Positions 1 through 10,090 of a stretch of DNA of 64,000 nt are shown piece after piece. The DNA is taken from NCBI RefSeq assembly GCF_014898055.3, contig NW_023601104.1:76305106-76369105 (forward strand). Direction: 5' to 3'. The first letter of the stretch is position 1. Each line of letters opens with the position of its first letter. The DNA is from Talpa occidentalis. Its lineage: Eukaryota; Chordata; Mammalia; Eulipotyphla; Talpidae. The translations under genes and the position numbers were made by a program. The notes under the pieces were generated by a model, which saw nothing but the letters and a program-made list of their open reading frames with translations, made no database searches and was not told the origin of the DNA.

Positions 1-1320
1 AAGCAATTATGCAATGGAAAGATATAAAAGGAATCCCAATTGGGAAAGAAGGGAAGGTATCATTATTCACAGATGACATGATAATATATATATAAAGAAC
101 CTTTAAAGTTCATAGAAAAACTAATTAAAATGATAAACCAATTCAGTAAAGTGGCAGGTTACAAAATCAATACATAAAAATCAGCTGACTTCCAAATGCA
201 AATAATCAGCCTGGAGAGGAAGAAATTAACAAAACCATTCAATTTACAATTGTACCAAAAAAATTTTAAATAACTGAGAATAAACCTAACAAAGGAGGTG
301 AATGATCTTTACAAGGAATATTATAAAACACGGTTAAAAAAATAGACAAAGACACAAAGAAATGTAAAGATAGTCCCTGCTCATGGATCAGAAGAATTAA
401 CATTATCAAAATGGCCATCATTTATAATGCAATCCCAATAAAAATTTCAATGGCATTTTTCAAAGAAATGGAACAGTATTGTTGAAATTCATATGTAATC
501 ACAAAAGATCCCATATAGACAAAATGCTCCTGACTAAAAAGGGGGAAAATGGAAGGATTACACTTTCTGGCTTCAAACTATATTATAAAGATATAATAAT
601 TAAAACAGCAAGGTACTGGAACAAAAACAGATACATAGACTAATGAAATAGAATTGCGAGCTCAGAAATAAAATCACACATATATGGTCAACTAATCTAT
701 AACAAAGAAGAAAAGAATATACACTGCAATAAGGACAGTCTCTTCAATAAATGGTGTTGGGAAAATGGGGCTGTAACAGGCAGAAGAACAAAACTAGACC
801 ACCATCTCACACTATATATGAAAACCAACTCAAAATGGGTAAAAGACATGGATGTAAGACCAGAAACCATAGAATACATTGAATACAGGTAAAACACTCC
901 ATGACATAAACTCTAGAAACATCTTTAAAGGCACATCTCCAGCAACAAGGAAAAAAGAGAATATAAACAACTGGGACTGCATCAAACTAAAAAGCTTATG
1001 TACACTAAGAGACAGTAATCAAAGGAAAGAGACACCCTACTGAATGGGAGAAAATATTTGCACACCCCGAGAAGGAACTGATATCAAAGATCTATGAAGA
1101 GCTCATGCAACTCAACAAAAAGAAAATAAACCCAACCAAAAAATGGACAGAAGAGCTAAATAGGCACTTCTAAGAATCTATGCAAATGGCCAATAGATAC
1201 ATGAAAAGATGTTCATCATCACTTCTCATCAGGAAAATGAAAATCAAAACCACACTGATACCTGGGAGAACGGCTCATATTTAAAAAATAAATAAATAAA
1301 AACAAAACAGAAACAAAAAG
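1..1320 (+). mobile_element. L1 LINE, ORF2 3' part (degraded)
   Basis: The sequence reads as the reverse-transcriptase C-terminal half and 3' region of L1 ORF2 in sense. It includes the familiar stretches for a temporary duplex region, AATCCCAATAAAAATT and CAAAATGGCCATC. Many frameshifts and stops are present. Confidence 0.8.
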
Positions 1321-3719
1321 TACTGATAAGAGTGTGGATGGACCTTACGTCTCTGATGGATCTAAAACAGTCGTTGATTTTTCAGTTTGTTCAGTTTTTT
1401 CTTTGTTGGTATGCCAAAATAACAACTTCCAAGCTGCTAACATGCTTTCATTTTGTAGTTTCTCAATGGTTTCTCCACATATACTATCGACAGTTAAAAA
1501 AAAATATTTTATTTGTAATTTTAACAATTCCAACTTTAGAGAGTTATTCCAGGTACCTATTTAGCCAAACTATTGAAAATGGAAACCTCTCTTATTTTCT
1601 TTTGAATTGCTGCTTTCCCATTTGGAACTTACCAATTTGAGAGTTTCTATTTCTCTACACACTGACCAACTTTGGGTATACCTCGATAGTCAGCTGGTCT
1701 CTTTTCTTTATACTCATTATTGCTTAGGTTTCTTGAATCTTGTGGGTGACCCAGAGAATGGAAGATTTCAAGAAATGGAAGATGTGAAAACCCTGCTAGT
1801 TTTATAGGGAATAGGTGTGATGGCTACCCTTCATGTACTCTAACAGGCTGTCTGTTTAAACCACAAAAGTGGGGTTAGAATTAACAGAGATACAGTTATT
1901 TATAGGGTTAGGAAAAAAAAAACTGAAGGCATGGAGACTTTTAGGGTGAGAAGACTTTTTCTATTAAATACTTTTGCAGCCAGACTCTGTCCAAACTGCA
2001 GTGAAAAATGGTAGTAAACATCTGTTTTTTGCATATTCTTAATTGCCTTACATCCATTTTTTCATATTCTGATAAGAGCACAATGACTTCCTCCACTGAA
2101 GTTTTTTAGACTGTCACAAGCTAAACTTTTTCCTGGTTTATGGAGTCATCACATGGCATGAGCCTGGCAGATAAAAGCAATGCATTCTTCTGACAACAGT
2201 ACTTTTTTCGGAGATAAAAATGTGGACACAAAGGGAATTTTCTTTGAATTAATTGCCATATTTGGAGCATTGAAATTAACTGCAATTCTAAAGCCTGGAA
2301 AATCTGTGTAAATAAAAAAAATCTATGAAGAAACCATCTAGGAAGAGCAGTAGAGAACACATGTTGAATATAATGTCAATAAATCTATACCTAGTACATA
2401 ATAAGAGATGCTGTGATATTATAAAAATATTGCTAACAGTAAAACATAAATATTCTTAGAGAATATTAATCACTGTCAGAAAAGTGGTCACAGGTGGAAT
2501 TGAAGTTCCTTTATTTCTCCTGATTTTTCTTCTATTTGAGTGGGGACAGACTCTTCCAGTGCACAAGTCAGGCAGTTAATACGGACTAGGATACTTAAGT
2601 TAAAAACTCAGGACAGTAAAAGAAAAAGAGTAGAAAGGACAAAGACGTGAGCAAAAAACAAATTCTAGTGTGAATTAAGATACAAAAACTTAAACTTGTG
2701 TTCAAGTTGAAATGGTCAATCTTGAGTTTAAAATGAGATACAAAAATCAAAGATCAGACTCTGAGTACACTCTAGGCTCAAGTAGGAAGTAAAACAAAAA
2801 AAAAAAAAATGGCCAAGGTAAGAAGGGGTCAAGGAAACTACCTGCAATTGAAAGATTCCATATATGCTTCCACATGCTGAAGATTCCGCATACTATATGT
2901 AGTAGTGATTCCTGGGAGTGTAGTGTAAAGGGCCATGAAACAAGCACCAGCTCTCTAATCACCTTTGTAGTATACCTGCATAAAAGTAACAAAATAAGTG
3001 AGCAAGTCAGCAAAAAAAAAAAAAGGAAAACTATATTCTATATTTGAATTTAGTCTACTGCATATGGTAGACTATGTAGTAGACTAGTTGCAAATTCATA
3101 CTGCAAAATAATTTAAGCAACTGGATATATTGATCCTCCCAATTTTTATATGTATATAGTTGTGCTAAGAGGAAATTAAATTGTGAAAGACTAAAAATCT
3201 AGTAAAAATCAAAAGAAATACTGTATGATAGGTGAAAATGCCTGGAAAGAATAAGAAGAACTAGCTTACATCAAATCAGTTTCGATTATTGATAAGGGCG
3301 GTATTCCTAGAGCTGAAGGCAGAAGTTTTTCAGACTGATAAAATGGAAAATTTTAAGGTTTAAGATTTCCAAGTCCCAATTGTACCAACAGATGAATTAG
3401 TATATTTGACAGGTTACCAAAGAGATAAGTCTTATAACCCTTCACAACACAAGCCATTTTGTGTTTAAAATGATTCTGTTCTTGACTTGATTAGTACAAT
3501 TAGACTTAACTCAGACTAAAACGCCTACCTCTGTTCCAAAGCCTTATCCAAATAAATTATGCTGCTTATGGACAAGACTGAGGGTTGCAACAGCTTGCCC
3601 AAAGTCACACAGCAAGTAAAAGGAGTTGTCGGGATCCGAACTCTGGTCTAACTGACCCGAAGACCTAATCCTTCCATCCTTATACCAATGTGAACCTCAT
3701 TCCTTTGAGCAAAGGGGAC
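1321..3719. other. Intergenic, mostly unassigned
   Basis: The stretch 1330-1830 resembles an old L1 3'-region relic. An MIR-like piece lies at 3540-3690 (AAAGTCACACAGCAAGT, minus-type core). The rest is AT-rich DNA with no recognisable gene. Confidence 0.4.
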
Positions 3720-5530
3720 AAAGTTGCCATTCTCAGGGCACTCGGTAGAGACACAAACACATTAAGAACAAATATGTGAGCAGCAATATACTAAGAGAAA
3801 ATGCAAAAAGATAATACAGCTACCACTCCGGAAGTCTTCACCACTTGGACTGCCAAGGCATTGAGCTCAAACACTTTAATAGCCTAAGGTGCGTGAAATA
3901 CTAATTAATCCCGTTTCACAAACTAGTAAATTGCCACATGAAGATGTCCCAAAATGTACAATTAGCAAGTCATTACTTTTAGCCCCAGCGATCATGAAAA
4001 GCGTCGTGTTGTACTAAGCAGAAGAACGCAGGCTTTCTGATCACCAGACCTCGGTTAGGATCTGGTTCTGCTGCATGTTAATTGTGTTACCTCCTGGCAC
4101 TTCTTCACCACTGACGAGCAAGCCAGTCTTAAAGCTCCTAATCCATCGACCACCCCTCGGTGACACGGGTCTGGCTCTTTGTCTTCAACTCTCAGAGATC
4201 ACCGCAGTGTAGACGCAGCCGAGCAGAGGGCCCCACCCCTTCCGGAATCCCGCCCCGATTCACCCTCCTCGAGCCCCCCTGGAAGCCCTCACCAGTCCCG
4301 CCGCACCTGCGTGGGGGACTCCGGAGCGAAGGGTCTCGTTCTTGCACGAGGCGCGCCTCGCCGCGTGTCAAACGTGACTGCGGTCCATGACCCACTTGGA
4401 CGCCACGCCAAGCAGCCCCCCGTGACCTCCCACATCTCAGCAGCGCCAGCTCCCTCCCTAACAAGCAGTCAAGCCCCCTTCCTCGCGCCCCCACAGCCTC
4501 CGAGTTCGCGGTCCTCCCTGGATTCGCCCCCTCCAGGCAAAAGCAATCGATCTAGTGCGACGTACTCAGGCGTCCGCCCGGAAAGCGCAACCCCAATTAT
4601 TTGGTTCCGACCGGCCAGTGGGCAATTGGGATTGAGAGACTTGAATTGGACTCCAAGCTCGGTCAGGCTCAGGGAAACCCGGAACACGCATGTTCCAGGT
4701 TTTGACTGATGTCTTCTTACAACATCCCCAGTCACAAAGAAGTCAGCTAAGAGAGAGAGAAAAAAAAGTTACCTTGGAGTTAGTGCTGTAGCCTCTATGG
4801 GTATTTGTGAAATGGGAAGGTTACCACCTTAAAAACAAACAAAAAACCCCAAAAAGCAAACCGTACTCCGAAATGTTAGGGTGAATGGTGAGCACCTTGT
4901 TGTCTTGCCATCATTGAATCGTTAATAATTGTGCTTTTGCCACGAGAAAAATTTATCTTCAGTTATTCATGAGTGCTCATTTTCCACTCATTCAGCAACC
5001 ATCCAGCACCTCCTCTTGTGGGTCATTAGAAGGATGGAAGTGAACAGAGATGAAAAGAGAATAGCAATCCAATGGACACCATAAACTTGGTTCCCACACA
5101 CGTGGGGACATGCGCCATTTGCCAGGTTGAGTGGAGAAAGCCTCACCTGTGAACTGTTTGAGATGATCAAATAGTATAGAGAACAGGTGACCCAGAGAAG
5201 TATTTCCCATACTATCCCTGAAATCTTTCCATCTGCCCCTGAATCTCTATAGCTACCAAAACATTCCTGGTTTAATCCTTATCTTTGTGCCTATTGAAAT
5301 GATCCTTCAGTGGTCTCCAGAGAAGAAATTGCTGATCTCCTGCCTGTGTTCCAATAATATGGTAGACGGGGTGAGGAGAGCTGTAGAGAATGAAGAAACC
5401 TCGTTGTGATTTTCAAGTCTGTCTTTGACACGGTTGAAAGTTACCTAAGGGATACTTGATGGGATTCTCCTGCTTTTGCCTATAGTGTTCATTCAGATTT
5501 TCTTAGCAAGGAATTTCAGGCCTTCCGTGT
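3720..5530 (-). pseudogene. Decayed duplicate of the COX16 promoter and exon 1
   Basis: This block is collinear with 29.7-31.8 kb at an offset near 25.98 kb. Anchors are TGCCAA 3851/29831, AAACTAG 3920/29902, ATGAAGA 3938/29920, an identical 18-mer 4534/30512 and CCATCTGCCCCTG 5229/31443. The larger offset beyond 31 kb equals one SINE plus its target duplication (31013-31235). The exon-1 relic (about 4315-4370, minus strand) has lost its ATG (ACG), has a 1-bp deletion in codon 3 and lacks the GTGAGT donor, so it cannot make COX16. The GC-rich promoter-like part persists at 4.2-4.65 kb. The left limit is weak. Confidence 0.8.
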
Positions 5531-6196
5531 GCATGTGTATCTGTATCTGTCAGTAGGAAGATTTGATAATTACTCCTGATGCAAAGGAGGCCAGATTCTT
5601 GTGGTCATTATACCTACACAAGGAAAAAGCAGCTGAGAAGTAATGAGACCTGAACTCAAAGCACTAAGGCAGAAGGAAACAGCTGGAGAGAGAGAGAGAG
5701 AGAGTAGAGCTCAGGTCAGCTGCTGGCTGGCAGTCCTCAAAGCACCAGATGTGGATTTCTTACATATCATCATCTGTGGTTTTTTGTATCTCACTTGGTG
5801 GGTTAAGGGTTTATGTGACTCTGTGGGTCTGTAGGCATCAGCCACTCCTCAAAGTGGCAGCTTTGCAGAGGTGAGGGTAGTAGCTGAAATAGCCCAGACG
5901 ATCCACCCAGCCTGGAATGTCCTGGGTTCACTTAGATACACAGTATCTAAAGGGAGACTGTAGACAGAGCAAGGCAGGATCCATAATTCTGGAAACTGAC
6001 TCCTATATTAGACATGGATTTCACCCAGAGGCGCAAAATTCTGTGTTGTGTGGCTTTAGAGTGCCCTCTGGTGGTGGTAAGCAGTGACTACAAGGCTTGC
6101 CCACATCAGGATGATTTCTGCTAGGGGTGTCAGTTTACTTCCGAAGTTTAGTCTCCACTCTTACTCTATCTGAAAGAAAGTAAAAATGCCATTTCA

Positions 6197-6934
6197 GGGC
6201 CACCTTTGGTGGCGCAGGTGGTTGAGCGCCGCGTTGTGGGGCTGTCCGCAGCCTCTGCAGAGCTGGTTCCATTCGGCCAGCCGCGAGGGTCCCACCTGGG
6301 GTAGCAGACCTCTCTGGTCGCTCCTGCTGCTCCCCTCAGCAGTGTATTTCAGTCAGTCTGCCTGTTCTGTTCCCTGCTCTGTCTCAGGTGAGGCCTCTTG
6401 TTATAGGGCAGCCACCATACAAAACGGGGTGCCTGATTGTGGGTCCTCATCCATGCGCTTAAAAGGACTTACCAATGCTCTACTGCAGGCACACGTGAAA
6501 GGTTAATAAAGGGAAGGGGAAATGAGGAAATGTAGAGCTCAGGGAGAAAAGTGGGAGACAAAGTTTTAAATGCGACCTACCCGATCCGCCGATCAGGAAT
6601 CCCAAATGACCGCTGAGAGCTGGCCGCAAGCCAGGAGCCGTGAAGCCAGGAGGCGAGCGAGCGAGCGAGAGAGCAAGAGACCCCCAAGGCCCACGTGTTT
6701 GGTTTTTATACCAACCCTGGCTGCTTAACTCCACCCTCAGGTCCCAGCCACCTTCCCTTTGGTGGTGACGGGATTTGTCTTTCCCAGTGTCCTGATGGCT
6801 TTGGTCTGGAGTGGGGGTGAAGTCCACAAAGCCTGCATGGGATTAACTCAGGACATCCTTTCCCCCAACACTCTCACCCTCCCCCGCATCTGGCCTGTAC
6901 CCTGGTTCTAGTGTAAATGAATAAATCTTTTTTA
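6197..6934 (+). mobile_element. tRNA-derived SINE, split by an LTR
   Basis: The SINE head (GGTGGCGCAGGTGG) starts at 6197, the body is cut at 6398 and resumes at 6875, and the tail ends near 6934. It is flanked by AAATGCCATTTCA and AAATCCCATTTCA. The LTR at 6399-6870 was inserted later. Confidence 0.85.
6399..6870 (-). mobile_element. Solo LTR A of an endogenous retrovirus (ERV1-like)
   Basis: It reads TG...CA, about 472 bp, in minus orientation. It is nested in the SINE and flanked by a perfect 4-bp duplication, CTCT (6395-6398 and 6871-6874). It shares the family of the LTRs at 7697, 8532 and 9184. It lacks the AATAAACC poly(A) segment present in its relatives. A 4-bp duplication is usual for gammaretrovirus-like (class I) elements. 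Confidence 0.9.
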
Positions 6935-7696
6935 AAAATCCCATTTCAAAAAAATTTCCCATTTTCTTCTATCATTTGGTGACACTTCCAGTAAATTAAA
7001 TGATGTTTAAAACTTGTTTAAGGGTCAAAAGGAAAAAGAAGAGAATTTTTAAAAATTGGTTTGAAACAATGACAGGACAGAAAATCTATCATCTGCCAAC
7101 AGATTTTCATTTACTAGTAAACAGTAATAGTAGCCACTTCCCTATCATCAATACTTTCTTGATTAATTGACACAAACAGTTCTAGTTCTGGACGCTATTA
7201 GGCTGAAATTAGCCGATTGACACTCCTGTCAGAAAGGGTGTCTGCAAGGACACACACGTGTCTTTTCCAAACTTCTGGTAGTTCCTAACACACAGGAGTT
7301 GCGTGGCTTGTAGCATCATAGTTAATCTCTGCTTTCATCTTCACATGGCCACCTCCCTTCTGCGTGTGTGTGTGCGTGTGTTTTGAGGATAGGATTTATT
7401 ATTTTTTCCCCATTATGAAATTATCTTGTTCCTTGTTCCTCTCCTGCCTCCCTCCCTCTTAACCTTAGAGCCCTCAGGATGTTTTGATTTGTTGCTATTT
7501 TGTCAAGGATTTTAACTATCTTCATGAGATATTGGTCTATCGTTTTCCTTTCTTGTGATACGGTGTCTATTTTTGCTACTTGCTGGCTCCTAAAATGAGT
7601 CAAGAAGTATTTCCTACACTCCTGTTTTCTGGAAGAGTTTGTAGAGAATTGTTACAAGTTCTTCCTTAAATGTTTGGTAAAACTTACTAGTGAACC

Positions 7697-8176
7697 TGTT
7701 AGGGGGAAATGATGTCCTGAGCTAATCCCATGCAGGCTTTGTGGACTCCACCCCCACTCCAGACTAAAGCCATCAGGACATTGGGAAAGACAAATCCCAT
7801 CACCACCAAAGGGAGGGTGGCTGGGACCTGAGGGTGGAGTTGGGCAGCCAGGTTGGATATAAAAACCAAACACGTGGGCCTTGGGCTCGCTGGCTTGAGA
7901 TTGCTCGCCTCCTGGCTTCACGGCTCCTGGCTGGCGGCCAGCTCTCAGAGCGCCATTTTGGGATTCCTGATCGGCGGATCGGGTAGGACTCATTTAAAAC
8001 TGTCTCCCACTTTTCTCCCAGAGCTGTACATTTCCTCATTTCCCCTTCCCTTGTAAATAAACCTTTTATTAACCTTTTGCGTGTGCCTGCAGTAGAGCAT
8101 TGATAAGTCCTTTTAAGCGCGCGGGTGAGGACCCACAGTCAGGCACCCCGTTTTGTATCGGGGTTGCTCTACAACA
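7697..8176 (+). mobile_element. Solo LTR B
   Basis: This 480-bp LTR starts TGTTAGGGGG and ends CTACAACA, with a perfect AACC duplication (7693-7696 and 8177-8180). It carries a TATA box (GGATATAAAAACC), an E-box CACGTG, a YY1-type GCGCCATTTTGG and poly(A) signal AATAAA near 8056. No internal retroviral sequence is present, so it is a solo LTR. Confidence 0.93.
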
Positions 8177-8531
8177 AACCCTTTTGTGCTTGTTGCTTTG
8201 TTTTGGAAGTTTACAGGTTATATATCATTATCTGTTGTGTGAGTTTAGCAGAGTACGTCTTTCAAGGAACTGATTCATCTAGATTATCAAATTTGTGGGC
8301 AGAGAGTTGTTATAATATTGGTTCACTATCCTCCTAATGTCTGTGAGGTCTTAGTGATAGACCCCTTTCTATTCCTGGTATTAATAATGTGTATCTTTTT
8401 CTCAGTCTGACTAGGTGTACTAATTTTATTAAACTGCTTTAGGTAACAGTTTTGGTTTTGATTTTTTCTATAGATTTTTCCTCTAATTTTTATGATCTTA
8501 TTTTGCATTTAATTTGTACTTCTTTTCCTAG

Positions 8532-9008
8532 TGTTAGGGGGAAAGGATGTCCTAAAGCTAATTCCATACAGGCTTTGTGGACTCCACCCCCACCCCAGGC
8601 CAAAGCCAAAGACACTGGGAACTCCAAATCCCATCACCACCAAAGGGAAGGTGGCTGGGACCTGAGGGTGGGGTTAAGCAGCCAGGCTGGTATAAAGCCA
8701 GACATGTGGGCTTTGGGGGGGGGCAGGGTTCCCCCATTTTGACTCTCCGCCAGCTCGCAGTGCTGGGCCAGCTCTGAGAGTGCCTTTGGGTTTCCAGGTC
8801 GGCGGATTGGGTAGGACGCATTAAAGACTTTATTTCCCTATTTTCTCCCTGAGTTGTACATTTTCCTTATTTCCTTTTCCCTTGTAAATAAACCTTTTAT
8901 TAACCTTTTGTGTGTGTCTGTAGTGGAGTATTAGTAAGTCCCTTTTAAGCGCGTGGGTGAGGACCCACAGCCAGGCAACCCGTTCAATATTGGGGCTGCC
9001 CTACAACA
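8532..9008 (+). mobile_element. Solo LTR C
   Basis: This 477-bp relative of LTR B is clearly more diverged. It starts TGTTAGGGGG and ends CTACAACA, with a perfect CTAG duplication (8528-8531 and 9009-9012). It lacks an intact TATA segment (GGTATAAAGCC remains). Confidence 0.92.
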
Positions 9009-9183
9009 CTAGTTTCCAAAAGTCAATTTTCATTTTTTCTGATATATATTCAATACTATAAATTTCCCTTGAAGCATTTTCACTGTATCCAACACATTTT
9101 GATAAACTGTACAGATACACAAAAAGACATACTTTGTATGACTTCTATTCTCTTAAGTTTAAGGTTTGTTTCATCACCCAGAG

Positions 9184-9669
9184 TGTTGTAGAGCAACCCC
9201 GATACAAAACGGGGTGCCTGACTGTGGGTCCTCACCCGCGCTGCTTAAAAGGACTTATCAATGCTCTACTGCAGGCACACGCAAAAGGTTAATAAAAGGT
9301 TTATTTACAAGGGAAGGGGAAATGAGGAAATGTACAGCTCTGGGAGAAAAGTGGGAGACAAAGTTTTAAATGCGTCCTACCCGATCCGCCGATCAGGAAT
9401 CCCAAAATGGCGCTCTGAGAGCTGGCCGCCAGCCAGGAGCCGTGAAGCCAGAAGGCGAGCGATCCCGAGCCAGCGAGAGAGACCAAGGCCCACGTGTTTG
9501 GTTTTTATATCCAACCTGGCTGCCCAACTCCACCCTCAGGTCCCAGCCACCCTCCCTTGGTGGTGATGGGATTTGTCTTTCCCAATGTCCTGATGGCTTT
9601 AGTCTGGAGTGGGGGTGGGGTCCACAAAGCCTGAATGGGATTAACTCAGGACATCATTTCCCCCTAACA
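9184..9669 (-). mobile_element. Solo LTR D
   Basis: This 486-bp LTR is nearly identical to LTR B but inverted, with a perfect AGAG duplication (9180-9183 and 9670-9673). TATA, E-box, YY1-type motif and AATAAA are all kept. The few differences from B suggest a recent insertion. Confidence 0.93.
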
Positions 9670-10090
9670 AGAGTCCTGTCTTAATAACTGTTCTGTAAGA
9701 AGAATGTATTATTCTGTTGTCTTTTCTGAAGTGTTCTACAGATGTCAGTTAGACCAATAGGTTGATGGCACTGCTAATTTCAACTTTGTCCTTTTCTCCC
9801 TTCTTGTATCTGTCCATTTCTGATAGCAAGCTATTGAAGTCTCCAACTTTGATAGTGGATTGATTTTTTTCTCTCCGCAATTGTCAGTTTTTGCTTCAGT
9901 TATTTTACTGCAGTTATTAAGTTCAAATGCATTAAAGATTATTGTCTTAAATAATTGAGCCATCATTGTATAATGCTTCTTTTATCCATGATAACTTTCC
10001 TTGCTCTAAAGTCTGCTTTGCCTGAAATTAAATCGCTCCTCCAGGTTTGATTGGTGTTAGCACCAAAACATGGTATGTTTCTTCCTTTCT

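Larger units (their letters stand above)
7380..10090 (-). mobile_element. Antisense L1 LINE fragments hosting three solo LTRs
   Basis: The pieces 7380-7696, 8177-8531, 9009-9183 and 9670-10090 read as L1 ORF2 (endonuclease to reverse-transcriptase region) in antisense. Examples are TGAAGTCTCCAACTTTGATAG and AAGTCTGCTTTGCCTGAAAT. The LTR insertions separate them. Confidence 0.7.

Noticed and set aside
1332..1640. Open frames of about 100 codons near 1.3-1.6 kb
   Set aside because: The peptide is low in complexity with no motif, and the DNA looks like an L1 3'-region relic.
4179..4709. Open frame of 176 codons on the plus strand
   Set aside because: It lies in the GC-rich decayed COX16 promoter copy, where stops are rare by composition. 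It has no family resemblance and no counterpart frame in the intact promoter.
3720..5530. A functional second COX16 gene
   Set aside because: Start codon, frame and donor are lost, and no copies of exons 2-4 are seen at the expected offset or elsewhere in the window.
7652..7993. Open frames over the solo LTRs (also near 9370-9684 and 6480-6827)
   Set aside because: The same peptides appear in each LTR copy. They lie in U3-R sequence and have no gag, pol or env character.
6399..9669. A provirus with paired LTRs
   Set aside because: Each LTR has its own different target duplication, and the DNA between them is L1, not retroviral internal sequence.
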